A stretch of DNA of 64,000 nucleotides from Verrucomicrobiia bacterium (GTDB lineage: Bacteria; Verrucomicrobiota; Verrucomicrobiia; Limisphaerales; DSYF01). The notes below the pieces were generated by a model that was not told where the DNA came from, searched no databases, and saw only the letters and a program-made list of their open reading frames with translations. Location: NCBI GenBank assembly GCA_035765895.1, contig DASTWL010000068.1, positions 1 to 64,000 of the forward strand, read 5' to 3'. The translations under genes and the position numbers were made by a program. Positions 1-8,982 of this stretch are shown here, one piece after another (the stretch's first letter is position 1; each line of letters starts with the position of its first letter).

Positions 1-2
1 CC

Positions 3-3000
3 CTTCAACATTATGGCATGTTCGATTACTCCTTCAGCGGGGACTGGACGGGCACCACGTCAATCGGCGTCGGTGTCTTCAACAACGGCACGCAGGAATA
101 CATGGACGGCCGGCTGGACAACACGGCGCTGACGGGCGGGATTCTGACCCCCGGCGATCTTCAGGCGCGGCTCAACGCGCTTTATCTCAACCTGCCGAGC
201 TGCCAGACGGCGGGCATTGTCAGCGACCCGGTGGACCAGGCCGTGGAGACGCCGAACACGGCCACGTTCTCTGTCGCCGCGACGGGCACCAGCCCTGCCT
301 ACCAATGGCAGGTGAGCACCAACAGCGGTTCGCTGTGGGACAACGTGGTCACGGGCACGGGCGGGACAACCGCCAGCTACACGACCGCCCCGACATCCTT
401 CGCCGACTCGGGCAAGCAATACCGCTGCATCGTCAGCGTGAGCTGCGATTCCAGTTCCGTCACCTCGGCCGTTGCCACCCTGACCGTGACCGGCACCGCC
501 AACTGGACGGGCGGCGGCGGCAATGGTTTGTGGAACGACACGAATAACTGGGACATTCTCCAGGTTCCCGACGCCGCCACCAAGGCGATCATCGGTTTTG
601 ACACCGTCAGCTACAACACGCCGATGGCGGCCGCCAGTTTCCGCGGACTGACGCTTGCGGGCGCCCTCAATGTCAACACCAACGGATTCACGATTGACGC
701 ATCCAGCGCGGTGCCGCTGACCGTTCAGCCGGGCGGTCTGGTGACCATCAATTCCAACGGCGTGGTCACCATCACTGATTCGGGCTCGGTGACGATGCCC
801 ACGCCCACCAGCGGAACGCCGCCGGTCATCGATGTGGAAGGCGGCACGCTGATTCTGACCAACAACGGCAGCGCGTTCTTGATGGGTGACAACACGAGCA
901 GCGACGCCAACATTGGCGCGGCCTTCACCAACAATGGCGGCACGGTGGTGATCGACCAGCCGTTGCGCGTGCGCGGCCGCGACTCTCGCTTCTACATGAG
1001 CGGCGGCACCCTGGATTTGCAGGGCGGCCTCAACCATGACGTGGGCGGCAACGATTCCCGGCAGTTCTTCCGCATCGCGGGCGGCTCGGCCAACCTGAAT
1101 GCGGTCACCATCAATCGCGCGAGCACGTCGGGCGGCCTGTCTGTCGAGGGCGGCGTGGTGAATTCCAGCAGCGTCCGGATTGGCATTGGCATCGCCTCGG
1201 GCTACGCCCGAATGACCGGTGGCGTTTGGACAAACGCCGGCGCGTTCTACGTGGCGGACCGCAACAACGCCGCCAACTCGGGAACGCGCAACGTGACGTT
1301 CCGGATGGACAGCGGCGAGCTGGTCACGCTGGGCAGTGACGGCATTGTCATCAACAATCAAGGTGAACCGGACACTTCCAATCTCTCGAGTGTCGGCGGC
1401 ATCCTGACGGTCAACGGTGGCACCATCAGCACCGAGGGCATTTATTTGAACGGCCCGTCGGTCACGGCGAACGCCTACGCCCGTTTTCAACTGAACGGCG
1501 GCACCATTTATCTGGGGTCGGTCGGATTGGTCGCCAACGCGAACAGCGCAAACAGCCTGACCACCGTCCCGACGTTGACCGGCGGCACGCTCGCGGCGCA
1601 GGCGGACTGGAGCAGTGTGGCCAACCTGCCGTTGAGCGGCGCGGTGACCTTCCAGGCCGCGGATGCGGAGGGAGCGGGACACAACATCACCCTCAACGGG
1701 GTGCTGAGCGGCAGTGGCGGCGTGACGAAAACCGGCGCGGGCACGCTGACCTTGAACGGCGTGAACACCTGTTCAGGCGCAACCACCATCAGCGGAGGCA
1801 CGCTGGCGCTGGGCGCGGGCGCCACTCTTGGGGCAACGCCGCAAATCACACTCGAGAATGGTGCCAGCTTCGATGCCTCGGCGGCCGGCGGTTACACCCT
1901 TGCCGCCGGCAAGGTGCTGGCGGGCTCGGGCAGCGTGGCGGGCAGCTTTACCGCCGCGTCCGGAGCCACCCTCTCGCCCGGCAACAGCGAGGGTGTGATC
2001 GCCTTTGCCAACGGCCTCGTGGAGCAGGGCGGCGTCATCAACAACTTCGAGATTTCCGCCACGTCCAACGACGTGATCCAGGTGGTGGGCGACCTGGATG
2101 TCAGCGGCGGCGCCAACACCGTCACGGTGACCGCGCTCGGTGGCTCGCTGGCGGCCGGCACCTACACCTTGTTCGAATACTCCGGGTCGTTGATCGGCGA
2201 CGTGACCAGTCTGTCCCTCGTCGGTGCGCCGGGTTATTTGACGAACAATGTCGCGGCCAAGGCAATTCAGCTCGTGACCTCCGGCGTGCGCGCCCCGGCG
2301 AGCGTGGTTTGGGTGGGCAACGCCGCGGCCAATGATTGGGACGTGCTGAACCACACCAACTGGCTCAACGGCGGTCTCCTGGATTTCTTTGTGCAGGGCG
2401 ACACCGCCCACTTCGACGCCACGGGCGCGGCCAATCCCATCGTGAAGGTGACGGCGCCGGTCGCTCCGGCTTCGGTGACCGTTGATGCCGCCAATGATTA
2501 TACCTTCACCGGCGCCGGTGCGATTGGCGGAGCGGGCGGCCTGACCAAAACCAACAGCGGCACTTTGCACGTCCAGACTACCAACAGCTACACCGGTCCC
2601 ACGACCATTGGCGGCGGAACGCTGGAGGTGGCCGTCCTCGCCAACGGCGGCATCAACAGCGGCATTGGCGCTTCTCCTGCGGACCCGGCCAATCTCGTCA
2701 TGGACGGCGCCGCATTGAAATACACCGGCCCCACGGTCAGCATCAACCGCGGCGCTACATTGAACCCCGGCGGCGGCACCGTGAGCGTTGATGACCCCGC
2801 GGCCAATCTGACGGTGGGCGGCACGGTGACGGGCACAGGTGCCCTCACGAAGACCGGGGCGGGCGCGCTGACGTTGGGCGCGGCCAACACCTATGCCGGA
2901 GACACGACCGTGAGCAACGGCGTCCTCTCGCTCGTTACGGCGACGAGCGCGGGCAATGGAGCGATCACCCTGCAGGATGGCGCCGCGCTCCGGCTGGCCG

Positions 3001-4232
3001 GGACCTACACACTGAACAACAACCTCAACTTCAACGGCACTTGCGCCATTGATCTGAACAACAACAGCCCCGCCGGCGACCGTCATCTGGTGGGCGAATG
3101 GGCGGGCACCGCAACCATTCTCATCACCAACTTCTACGACAGCAGCCGCACCTTCACCATCGGCGGTAATGGCGGCATGTCCACGCTGGCGGGCACGCTT
3201 GATTTGGTGGACAGCTCGTGCCATCTCCGCTTCAACAACGGCGGCGGCAACCCAAGCACCGGCAGCCCGAATGTGTATTTCAAGCTTGGCTCCGGCAGCA
3301 TCATCATGGAGCCGCGCAACGGCAGCGTGACCATTGACCTCGGCGCCTTGTCCGGCGGTCCCAACACCGTCGTGCGCGGCCGGGCCAGCGGCGGCTCGGG
3401 CACGGTGAATTACTCCGTGGGCGCGCTGAATCTGGACTCCGTTTTCCAGGGCGCCTTCTCCAACAGCACCGTCAGCGGCAACCTGACCTCGCTCGTCAAG
3501 ATCGGCACCGGCAAGCTGACTCTGACCGGCGAAAGCACGCACACCGGCGGCACGACCGTTTACGACGGCACCTTGCAGGTGGACGGCGCCATCGACAACG
3601 GTTCGGTGTTCATCGTGAGCGGCACCCTGGCGGGCTCCGGAACCATCGGCGGGCCGGTGGATGTGGGCGCGGGCGCCTTTTTGACGCCGGGCAGCGCCGT
3701 CGGCACCCTGACGATCAACAACACGCTGACCCTGGAATTCGGCAGCACCACCACCCTGGAAGTGGACGCGGCCGCGGGCACGAACGACCAGATCGCCGGC
3801 GTCACCTCGCTGCTCAACAACGGCGGCGACCTCGTGGTGACCAACGTGAATGGAACGCTTGGCAGCGGCACGGTGTTCAAGTTGTTCAGCGCCGCCAATT
3901 ATCAGGGCACGTTCAACTCCGTCACCCTGCCGCCGCTCACCGGCGGGCTCACCTGGGACACGAACAGCCTGTATGTCGATGGCACCATCCGCATCGCGCC
4001 GTTGACCACGCCGACCACGATGACCGTCGCGCTGAACGGCACCGAGCTGACGCTGGCCTGGCCCGCCGATCACACCGGCTGGAAGCTCCAATCCCAGACC
4101 AACGACCTCGCCACTGGCCTCACCGGCGCCTGGTATGACGTGCCGGATTCGGACTTGAACCATTCGTTCACCACGACGGTGGATCCGGCCAGCCCGACCG
4201 TCTTCTACCGTCTCTACCTGACGGTCCCATAA
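3..4232 (+). CDS. Giant secreted autotransporter-type beta-strand-repeat protein, 5' partial
   Basis: The frame is open to the window edge with in-frame codons before the first Met (position 18), so the true start lies upstream. The visible 1400-odd residues begin with what looks like the end of a LamG/concanavalin-like domain (DGRLDNTALTG), followed by an Ig-like segment (about residues 70-155, YQWQVS and YRCIVSVSC). Long Gly/Asn/Thr-rich beta-helix sequence follows, with at least four copies of the autotransporter-associated strand motif (GAGTLTLNG type) near residues 565, 838, 940 and 1160. The C-terminal ~70 residues form a W/LQSQTN...VFYRL tail also seen in other secreted proteins here. 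No beta-barrel translocator is present. Probably a surface or extracellular adhesin-like protein; the substrate is unknown. Confidence 0.85.
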   Translation, partial: LQHYGMFDYSFSGDWTGTTSIGVGVFNNGTQEYMDGRLDNTALTGGILTPGDLQARLNALYLNLPSCQTAGIVSDPVDQAVETPNTATFSVAATGTSPAYQWQVSTNSGSLWDNVVTGTGGTTASYTTAPTSFADSGKQYRCIVSVSCDSSSVTSAVATLTVTGTANWTGGGGNGLWNDTNNWDILQVPDAATKAIIGFDTVSYNTPMAAASFRGLTLAGALNVNTNGFTIDASSAVPLTVQPGGLVTINSNGVVTITDSGSVTMPTPTSGTPPVIDVEGGTLILTNNGSAFLMGDNTSSDANIGAAFTNNGGTVVIDQPLRVRGRDSRFYMSGGTLDLQGGLNHDVGGNDSRQFFRIAGGSANLNAVTINRASTSGGLSVEGGVVNSSSVRIGIGIASGYARMTGGVWTNAGAFYVADRNNAANSGTRNVTFRMDSGELVTLGSDGIVINNQGEPDTSNLSSVGGILTVNGGTISTEGIYLNGPSVTANAYARFQLNGGTIYLGSVGLVANANSANSLTTVPTLTGGTLAAQADWSSVANLPLSGAVTFQAADAEGAGHNITLNGVLSGSGGVTKTGAGTLTLNGVNTCSGATTISGGTLALGAGATLGATPQITLENGASFDASAAGGYTLAAGKVLAGSGSVAGSFTAASGATLSPGNSEGVIAFANGLVEQGGVINNFEISATSNDVIQVVGDLDVSGGANTVTVTALGGSLAAGTYTLFEYSGSLIGDVTSLSLVGAPGYLTNNVAAKAIQLVTSGVRAPASVVWVGNAAANDWDVLNHTNWLNGGLLDFFVQGDTAHFDATGAANPIVKVTAPVAPASVTVDAANDYTFTGAGAIGGAGGLTKTNSGTLHVQTTNSYTGPTTIGGGTLEVAVLANGGINSGIGASPADPANLVMDGAALKYTGPTVSINRGATLNPGGGTVSVDDPAANLTVGGTVTGTGALTKTGAGALTLGAANTYAGDTTVSNGVLSLVTATSAGNGAITLQDGAALRLAGTYTLNNNLNFNGTCAIDLNNNSPAGDRHLVGEWAGTATILITNFYDSSRTFTIGGNGGMSTLAGTLDLVDSSCHLRFNNGGGNPSTGSPNVYFKLGSGSIIMEPRNGSVTIDLGALSGGPNTVVRGRASGGSGTVNYSVGALNLDSVFQGAFSNSTVSGNLTSLVKIGTGKLTLTGESTHTGGTTVYDGTLQVDGAIDNGSVFIVSGTLAGSGTIGGPVDVGAGAFLTPGSAVGTLTINNTLTLEFGSTTTLEVDAAAGTNDQIAGVTSLLNNGGDLVVTNVNGTLGSGTVFKLFSAANYQGTFNSVTLPPLTGGLTWDTNSLYVDGTIRIAPLTTPTTMTVALNGTELTLAWPADHTGWKLQSQTNDLATGLTGAWYDVPDSDLNHSFTTTVDPASPTVFYRLYLTVP

Positions 4233-4249
4233 CCGGACGAGTCTTGCTA

Positions 4250-4286
4250 GGCCCGGGACTGGCGTGCGCCGGTCCCGGGCTTTTTT
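4250..4286 (+). terminator. Rho-independent terminator of the repeat-protein gene
   Basis: A perfect 9-bp stem (GCCCGGGAC / GTCCCGGGC, arms 4251-4259 and 4272-4280) with a loop of about 12 bases is followed directly by six T residues. It lies 18 bases after the stop codon of the large repeat protein. Confidence 0.9.
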
Positions 4287-4384
4287 ATTGCAGAGGCGCA
4301 GCCTTTCTCCGGGAGCCCGAACATCAGCAACCAACGAACGGCCGCCGGGCATTTCCTGGGAGGTGAATGTCTTCCTCGTTCCGT

Positions 4385-4588
4385 TCAGTCACTCAAGCTG
4401 GCTCGGAGGGTGAACCGGTGTTTTTTCACTTCTTCGCCACCCGGCAGCAGCCGCCAAAGATAGGGCGGCATCGTCGACAACTGCACCGCCTCGATTTCCT
4501 CCATGCCGAGCAGGAACGCCTTGCAGAGGCGGTGCATCCCATCAAGGACGACTCCGACCGGAGACATGAGATGGGAAGGCGAAATAGT
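4385..4588 (-). pseudogene. Remnant of a ParB/sulfiredoxin-like protein
   Basis: The readable segment contains VVLDGMHRLCKAFLLGMEEI, which matches the DG(M/R)HRL core of small ParB-like proteins, followed by EAVQL. The frame is closed by TGA just upstream of position 4588. The sequence immediately before it is protein-like only in another frame (DVNYFAFPSH), so a frameshift or 5' truncation is likely. It lies about 47 bases downstream of the ExK protein gene on the same strand and may once have been the third gene of that operon. A small intact ORF (60 aa from 4567) remains, but the family normally has more N-terminal sequence. Function is not assignable beyond the fold hint. Confidence 0.4.
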
Positions 4589-4635
4589 TCACATCTAAGG
4601 AAGATCGATTCCGTCTAGTTGCAGCGTGGATTGTA

Positions 4636-5085
4636 TCAAAATGAAATGCTCCACGTTGGATAAATGCCGCGCGCTTTCGCAAAAATCTCGTTTAATTGGA
4701 GTTCCAAGTGTGCGCCAGAAACTGTGTTAACGAAGATAAAGCGAAACTGCGCTTTGAGATTCTGTGCAACCAGCACTTCGGCAGCAGTCAATCCGAAGAA
4801 ATAGCCGCGAAAGTCGGCGGCCATGTCCTTCTTCGTGGACTTGATTTCGCACAGCAGCAACTTGCTCAAATGGGTCTCTACTTCATTCACCGAATCCAAG
4901 TTCACAGGCTCCGTTAATCGAATTACGTCAAAGGCCTTACCATAGACAATCATGTCCCGTTTCGCGAAGGCCACGACGATATTCCTCTTCTGCCTGACAG
5001 TGGGAACCAGATAACCAAGTCCTTTCGATGCCAACAGTAATGCGGCCTTTCCTGCCGTGGCGCTCCCAGAATCAAGATTCTTCAC
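4636..5085 (-). CDS. Hypothetical protein with ExK motif, possible PD-(D/E)XK nuclease-like partner of XRE regulator
   Basis: A 149-residue soluble protein with a GTG start. Its stop-start junction with the upstream XRE gene is a 4-base GTGA overlap, indicating translational coupling. The middle shows a hydrophobic strand ending in LLLCEIKSTKK (E80, K82), with acidic residues upstream (D64, E69, E71), then the segment DFRGYFFGLTAAEVLVAQ and a strand FRFIFVN. This resembles the ExK half of PD-(D/E)XK folds, but the first catalytic acid cannot be fixed by eye. The codon use and base composition are more AT-rich than neighbours. I recall similar XRE plus ExK pairs as uncharacterised proteins; nuclease activity is an inference only. 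Confidence 0.7.
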   Translation of the reverse strand: MKNLDSGSATAGKAALLLASKGLGYLVPTVRQKRNIVVAFAKRDMIVYGKAFDVIRLTEPVNLDSVNEVETHLSKLLLCEIKSTKKDMAADFRGYFFGLTAAEVLVAQNLKAQFRFIFVNTVSGAHLELQLNEIFAKARGIYPTWSISF

Positions 5086-5348
5086 TTGGCACCTACCTTC
5101 TTCGCCTCAGGAAGTCTCTCTTCAAACTTCTTTGCGAACGAAACGAGGGTGGCGCCTAGGGATTGGCAAACGTTTCGCAGTTCAATCACGTCGAGCCGTC
5201 TCTCACCGGTTTCGTATTTGCTCACAAAACTCTGGGGCATTCCCAGAGTCTCGGACAATTGAACTTGGGTGAGGCCCTTCTGTGTGCGAAGTTCTCGCAG
5301 AAGCTCCCGAAAGACCGCATACTCAGTTGTGAAAACGGATTTTGACAC
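5082..5348 (-). CDS. XRE-family helix-turn-helix regulator
   Basis: An 88-residue Cro/CI-type DNA-binding protein starting with GTG at 5348. The five-helix HTH spans about residues 12-70: FRELLRELRTQKGLTQVQLS, then the recognition helix region MPQSFVSKYETGERRLD. It is the size of restriction-modification controller (C) proteins and single-domain repressors. It is the first gene of a two-gene unit with the ExK protein and is divergent from the BsuBI/PstI-type endonuclease, with only 45 bp between start codons. It may therefore control both directions. No inducer-binding domain is present. Confidence 0.9.
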   Translation of the reverse strand: MSKSVFTTEYAVFRELLRELRTQKGLTQVQLSETLGMPQSFVSKYETGERRLDVIELRNVCQSLGATLVSFAKKFEERLPEAKKVGAK

Positions 5349-5393
5349 TTGCCAATAGTCAATCCGATTTTAGGATAACCCAAAACAGGATAA
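5338..5393. promoter_or_regulatory. Divergent control region with repeats between XRE gene and endonuclease
   Basis: The short gap holds a direct repeat AGGATAA at 5372-5378 and 5387-5393 (15-base period), the second abutting the endonuclease ATG. An interrupted inverted repeat CGGATT (5338-5343) / AATCCG (5361-5366) spans the GTG start of the XRE gene, and ATCC/GGAT flanks 5362-5376. These are candidate XRE operator half-sites. No convincing sigma-70 promoter pair could be fixed for either direction. Confidence 0.4.
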
Positions 5394-6008
5394 ATGAGCC
5401 GGACCAGACAGCACCAAACACGCACCGATCGTTTCCACGGCTCGTCCTTAGGAGTTGAAGTGCTCGCCCGTTCCTTAGGTGTCCCTCGACGTGAAGTGGA
5501 AGCCAAGCGCTGGCGCATGCCAGACGGATCGTTCTTCTACCATCCGCGATACCGCTGGTGCCTGCTTATCAAGGCCATCATCGAGCACTTCTGCCCCGCC
5601 TTCGCCCCCGGCGGGGTGGTCCTCTACATCGGCGACACCGAAAACAAGTTCGTCCATCTGGAAACCGGAGGTTTGGCCACGCTCGGCGTCTCCCTGGATT
5701 CCGCCGCCAAGATTCCCGATGTCATCGTTCACTTCCGTGCCAAGAACTGGCTCCTGCTCATCGAAGCGGTTACCAGCGCCGGCCCGGTGGACAGCAAGCG
5801 CCGCAAAGAACTCAAAGACCTGTTCGCTGGCTGTAAGGCCGGTCTTGTCTTCGTGACTGCCTTCGAGAACCGCCGCACCATGCAGACCTTCGTCTCGCAG
5901 ATTGCTTGGGAATCTGAAGTCTGGATCGCCGAAGATCCCGACCACATGATTCACTTCAACGGTGAGCGTTTCCTCGGTCCCTATCCGGACGTAATCGGAA
6001 AAAGTTGA
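5394..6008 (+). CDS. BsuBI/PstI-type restriction endonuclease, C-terminal catalytic domain protein
   Basis: A 204-residue protein matching the C-terminal catalytic domain of BsuBI/PstI type II endonucleases, which cut at palindromic DNA sites. Family signatures are SFFYHPRYRW, the PDVIVHF strand (D109), NWLLLIEAVTSAGPVDSKRR (E124 and K135 as the D...E-x-K-like set) and AWESEVWIAEDPDHMIHFNG near the end. BsuBI and PstI are about 320 residues, so the N-terminal region is missing. Here only about 30 residues precede the LARSLGVP segment that opens the conserved domain. No adenine methyltransferase gene occurs within the window. The AGGATAA direct repeat runs into the start codon. It may be a decayed or solitary endonuclease, or use a partner encoded elsewhere. 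Confidence 0.85.
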   Translation: MSRTRQHQTRTDRFHGSSLGVEVLARSLGVPRREVEAKRWRMPDGSFFYHPRYRWCLLIKAIIEHFCPAFAPGGVVLYIGDTENKFVHLETGGLATLGVSLDSAAKIPDVIVHFRAKNWLLLIEAVTSAGPVDSKRRKELKDLFAGCKAGLVFVTAFENRRTMQTFVSQIAWESEVWIAEDPDHMIHFNGERFLGPYPDVIGKS

Positions 6009-6126
6009 TAGCTCCCTCAAATGGGGGATCAAGGGCGAATAATTCGATCAGATACGCTGCTTGGGGGACAGCGCAACTCAATCTTAAACGGCACAAATAG
6101 TTGGTCCCATCTCGCATCTCCGCGCG

Positions 6127-7193
6127 TCAGTAGGAGGTTTTCAGCCAGTTGGTTTTGGCCCAGGTGGGCTGGCCGAGAATCGCGGGAGCGGTGGGCGGCG
6201 GGGTAACGACGTTGCCGCGCAGCAGCCGGTAAAAGCGTTGTGGCTCGGAGAGGAGCAACGGATTCGTGCAGGCGAAGTTGTCGCCGGCATCGAAATGATT
6301 GGTGGCGATGGCCGGCCATTGCGCCAGCGGCGCGGCGACGTTGGTGCTCGACAACACCTGATAAACGCCGCTCGTGGCGCCGTTGGTTCCCCGCAACACG
6401 ATGCCGTCCGGGCCGGCGCTGGCCTCGGTGATGCGCGGTTCGTGCGATCCCGTGTCATCGACTGCGGGCGTCACATCGGCCCAGGTCGTCCCCACGCGCA
6501 GCGTGTCGAAGTTCCATGTGTCGTAGCCGGCGCTGGACTTCAGATAAAGATTCTGGAGGTTGACCGCATCGGTCCCGCCCGTCTGACTGGCGTCCGGCAC
6601 GGCCGGTTCGCTGCCGCCGGGTGTAGGATTGATGAACAGGCTCACCCCGTCGTCGCCCGTTCCGGGGTTGAACGCATACTTCACCACGATGAATTGCGTG
6701 ACGTTGGTGGCGAGCACGTTCGCGGCATAAACCGCGGACGCGCCGGTTTTCCGGATGGCGAGCTGATAGCCGTTGCCGTTGAGACTGAAATACAACGCCA
6801 GGGCGTCGCTGCTGCCGTTGGGTGAGGTGGTGCCGGAGGGCAACAGGCCCGTCAGGTAACCGCTGCCGGTGGCAGCGCGGTGCATTGCAGCAGGAAAGAG
6901 TAGTAAATATTGCCGCAGCTGACGCTGCTGGCGTCAAATGGCCGGCAGTTCGAACCGCCGCTCGTGCCGGCGATGCTGACCAGGTTGCCCGCGGTCGCGG
7001 GCAGTTTGAGCGCGGGTTGGGTCAGATTACCGCTGGCGACTTTGACCTGCGACGAACTGTTGCTCCACGGCGCCACCGAGCCGACGTTTGCGCCCGGCGC
7101 GGCGTTGGTGATGGCGTCCTCCATCGGCAACGCCGCGTGCAGGAGCTGTGCGGTGACAACGACCAGGCTGATGATGGCGGCGCGATGCTTCAG
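6127..7193 (-). pseudogene. Secreted LamG-like/FYRL-tail protein, frame disrupted
   Basis: Two overlapping reading frames together form one protein. The N-terminal frame (to about 6860) carries a signal peptide (KHRAAIISLVVVTAQLLHAA) only if translation begins at CTG 7193, because an in-frame TGA precedes it; the first standard start is TTG at 7130. The second frame (from about 6885) continues GSGYLTGLLPSGT, SLFINPTPGG, and LRVGTTWADV. This is typical of verrucomicrobial secreted proteins with a jelly-roll domain, ending in a QRFYRLL tail. Inserting one base near CTGCC/ACC (about 6876-6882) restores about 355 residues. Rare start plus frameshift means it is broken, or the sequence contains an error. 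Confidence 0.6.
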
Positions 7194-7311
7194 TCAGACT
7201 GTGGCACGCATGGGGTTTCTGAACTGGCGATACGACGGCTGGCCGTTCCGGACTCAACGGGTGCCGCCGGGTCCGCGGGAAAACAACCTTTCGCGCCGCG
7301 AGCGGGCGATG

Positions 7312-8148
7312 TTACCACCACCAGTGGCGGTTGTTGCTCCAGTCCACGTAAACGCGCATTTTTTTGAAGTTGCGCCATTCCACATGGTTGTCCTGGCACA
7401 AAATGTTGCCCCCCTCCGGACGACTGCCCGAACTCATGTGACTGCTGTTGTAGCCCTGCGGAATAATTTGCGGGTTGGAGGTGTAAACGCCGGTGAATTT
7501 GTCGTTCTGCCCGCCCGAACCTTCCGAGACGACCACGCAGGTGACGAGTTCGCTCTGCGCCACCGTGAAGTTCGTCACCGCCACGGAAAGCTTGCTGACG
7601 TAGGGAAGCCCGTCCCGCCGGCGCGAAGGCCGTGAGGCGTCGTAGCCCGCGGTGCCGGGATTGTTCCGTTCAAACAACCATTGGTAGGTCGTCACGCGGT
7701 AGTTGACGCCATTGTCCGAGGGCGGCGTCGTGGCCGAGTTGAAATAATACCAGTTGTCGATGTCCTGCACGGTGGCCTTGGTGGCCGGATCGTAAAGAAT
7801 GCCACGGTTGCCGCCGGACTGAATGATCGCGTCGGCCGTGAGCCGGGGCACGTCCCACAGGGCCGAGCCGGGCGAGTTGCCGGCGCCGACCACGGTCTGC
7901 GGCACCTTGTCATTGTTGTCACCGGCGTAGATGGCGAAGGCGATGCCAATTTGTTTCAGGTTGCTGGTGCACTTGATGCGCTTGGCCTTTTCCTTGGCCA
8001 GACCCAGGGCGGGCAACAGCATGGCGGCGAGGATGGCAATGATGGCGATGACCACCAGCAACTCGATGAGCGTAAAGGCGCGTCCGCCGCGGGGGCCGTG
8101 CGTCGAAGAGGGGCGGCGCAGCGTGGAAATAAACGGAGACTTCATCAT
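7312..8148 (-). CDS. Prepilin-type secreted protein (type II/IV pseudopilin-like, DUF1559-like)
   Basis: A 278-residue protein whose N-terminus has the prepilin peptidase site and transmembrane helix [20 protein letters not shown], followed by [20 protein letters not shown], the standard linker of planctomycete/verrucomicrobial pseudopilins. The C-terminus holds a short H-containing motif ([15 protein letters not shown]) in place of the usual DGHVE. I chose the MMKSPF start (8148), since the 16 residues before it in the open frame look non-coding. It is on the same strand as the disrupted secreted gene downstream. Such proteins are abundant per genome and their role (secretion pseudopilus or surface display) is not proven. 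Confidence 0.85.
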   Translation of the reverse strand: MMKSPFISTLRRPSSTHGPRGGRAFTLIELLVVIAIIAILAAMLLPALGLAKEKAKRIKCTSNLKQIGIAFAIYAGDNNDKVPQTVVGAGNSPGSALWDVPRLTADAIIQSGGNRGILYDPATKATVQDIDNWYYFNSATTPPSDNGVNYRVTTYQWLFERNNPGTAGYDASRPSRRRDGLPYVSKLSVAVTNFTVAQSELVTCVVVSEGSGGQNDKFTGVYTSNPQIIPQGYNSSHMSSGSRPEGGNILCQDNHVEWRNFKKMRVYVDWSNNRHWWW

Positions 8149-8341
8149 GGGACGGGGTTGGGCGTGGCCACGCACGGTGCCGGCGAAGGCAGGCAAATCA
8201 TTGGAACAACACGGTTGTTTTGCATACGCGGCCGGACATGGGTGGCTACCGTGTCAGCCTAACAGTTGCCGTGTGGCTGTCATGTCCTGCGCGTTGCAAA
8301 ACAGCGTGAAAAATGCGCACCGGACGTGCGACCGTGAGGTT

Positions 8342-8358
8342 CGGACCCACTGGGTCCG
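8342..8358. repeat. Short hairpin just after the DUF1080 stop codon
   Basis: CGGACCC and GGGTCCG pair perfectly around a 3-base loop, 3 bases after the DUF1080 stop on the minus strand. No T tract follows, so it may protect or shape the 3' end of the carbohydrate operon transcript rather than terminate it. Confidence 0.35.
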
Positions 8359-8361
8359 GCT

Positions 8362-8970
8362 TCAACGGACCGGGTTTGCGCCGAGGGGACGCACCCGGAT
8401 GTGACGGAACTCGAAGGACTTGTTCTCCGCCTGCAACCCGAGGAAACCGCTGGTGGCATCCAGTTGGTCGTAGTCCCAGAGGTGCCGACCGCCCGCCTCC
8501 ACGCTGATATGCGAACCAGTCACCGTAATGCGGAACTTGCCCCATTCGCCCACGGGCCGGGCCGGCGCGGCGTTGGTCACCAGCGTTTTGGATCCGCGCA
8601 TCAACGTGCCCAGCGCCGTGCCTTTCAGGTTCACCTGCCAGACATTGGTCGGGAACGGCTTGCCCTCGGCCGCGGCCCGGATGAGCAGTCCGCTGTTGTA
8701 ATTCTTTTCCAGCGCGCGCCATTCCGCCTCAAAAATAAAGTTGGTGTATGGTTGCGCGCTGCGCAGCCAGCCGGTGCCCCTGACCAGATGAATGACGCCA
8801 TTCGTGACCGAGAACTCGCCGCCGTTCACCACGGTCCAGCCCGAGAGATCCTTGCCGTTGAACAACGTGGTCCAGCCCGTTTCAGCCGGGTCGGCGGCCT
8901 GCACCGAGGGGCAAACAAAGAGCGCGGTTCCGAGGGCGAGAAGCGCGAGCGCAAGGCGGCGGGGTTTCAT
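8362..8970 (-). CDS. DUF1080 (3-keto-disaccharide hydrolase-like) secreted protein
   Basis: A 202-residue protein with a signal peptide (LALALLALGTALFVCPSVQA) and a concanavalin-like DUF1080 domain. Family motifs are WTTLFNGKDLSGW, YTNFIFEAEWR, NSGLLIRA and the C-terminal FEFRHIRVRPL. Related domains hydrolyse 3-keto-glycosides or bind sugars; which applies here cannot be told from sequence. It is the last gene of a minus-strand carbohydrate operon, 12 bases after the GH28 module, so it likely acts on periplasmic or extracellular glycans. Confidence 0.88.
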   Translation of the reverse strand: MKPRRLALALLALGTALFVCPSVQAADPAETGWTTLFNGKDLSGWTVVNGGEFSVTNGVIHLVRGTGWLRSAQPYTNFIFEAEWRALEKNYNSGLLIRAAAEGKPFPTNVWQVNLKGTALGTLMRGSKTLVTNAAPARPVGEWGKFRITVTGSHISVEAGGRHLWDYDQLDATSGFLGLQAENKSFEFRHIRVRPLGANPVR

Positions 8971-8982
8971 GGTGGGCGCAGC

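Noticed and set aside
3-4232. Repeated GGCGGC-type units in the giant repeat gene as a CRISPR or satellite array
   Set aside because: The units are not identical direct repeats with spacers. They encode variable Gly/Asn-rich beta strands.
60-4352. Long minus-strand open frames of 540 and 859 codons opposite the giant repeat protein
   Set aside because: They are GC-rich shadows of the plus-strand gene, with Arg/Gly/Ala-heavy sequence and no domain, signal peptide or ribosome site.
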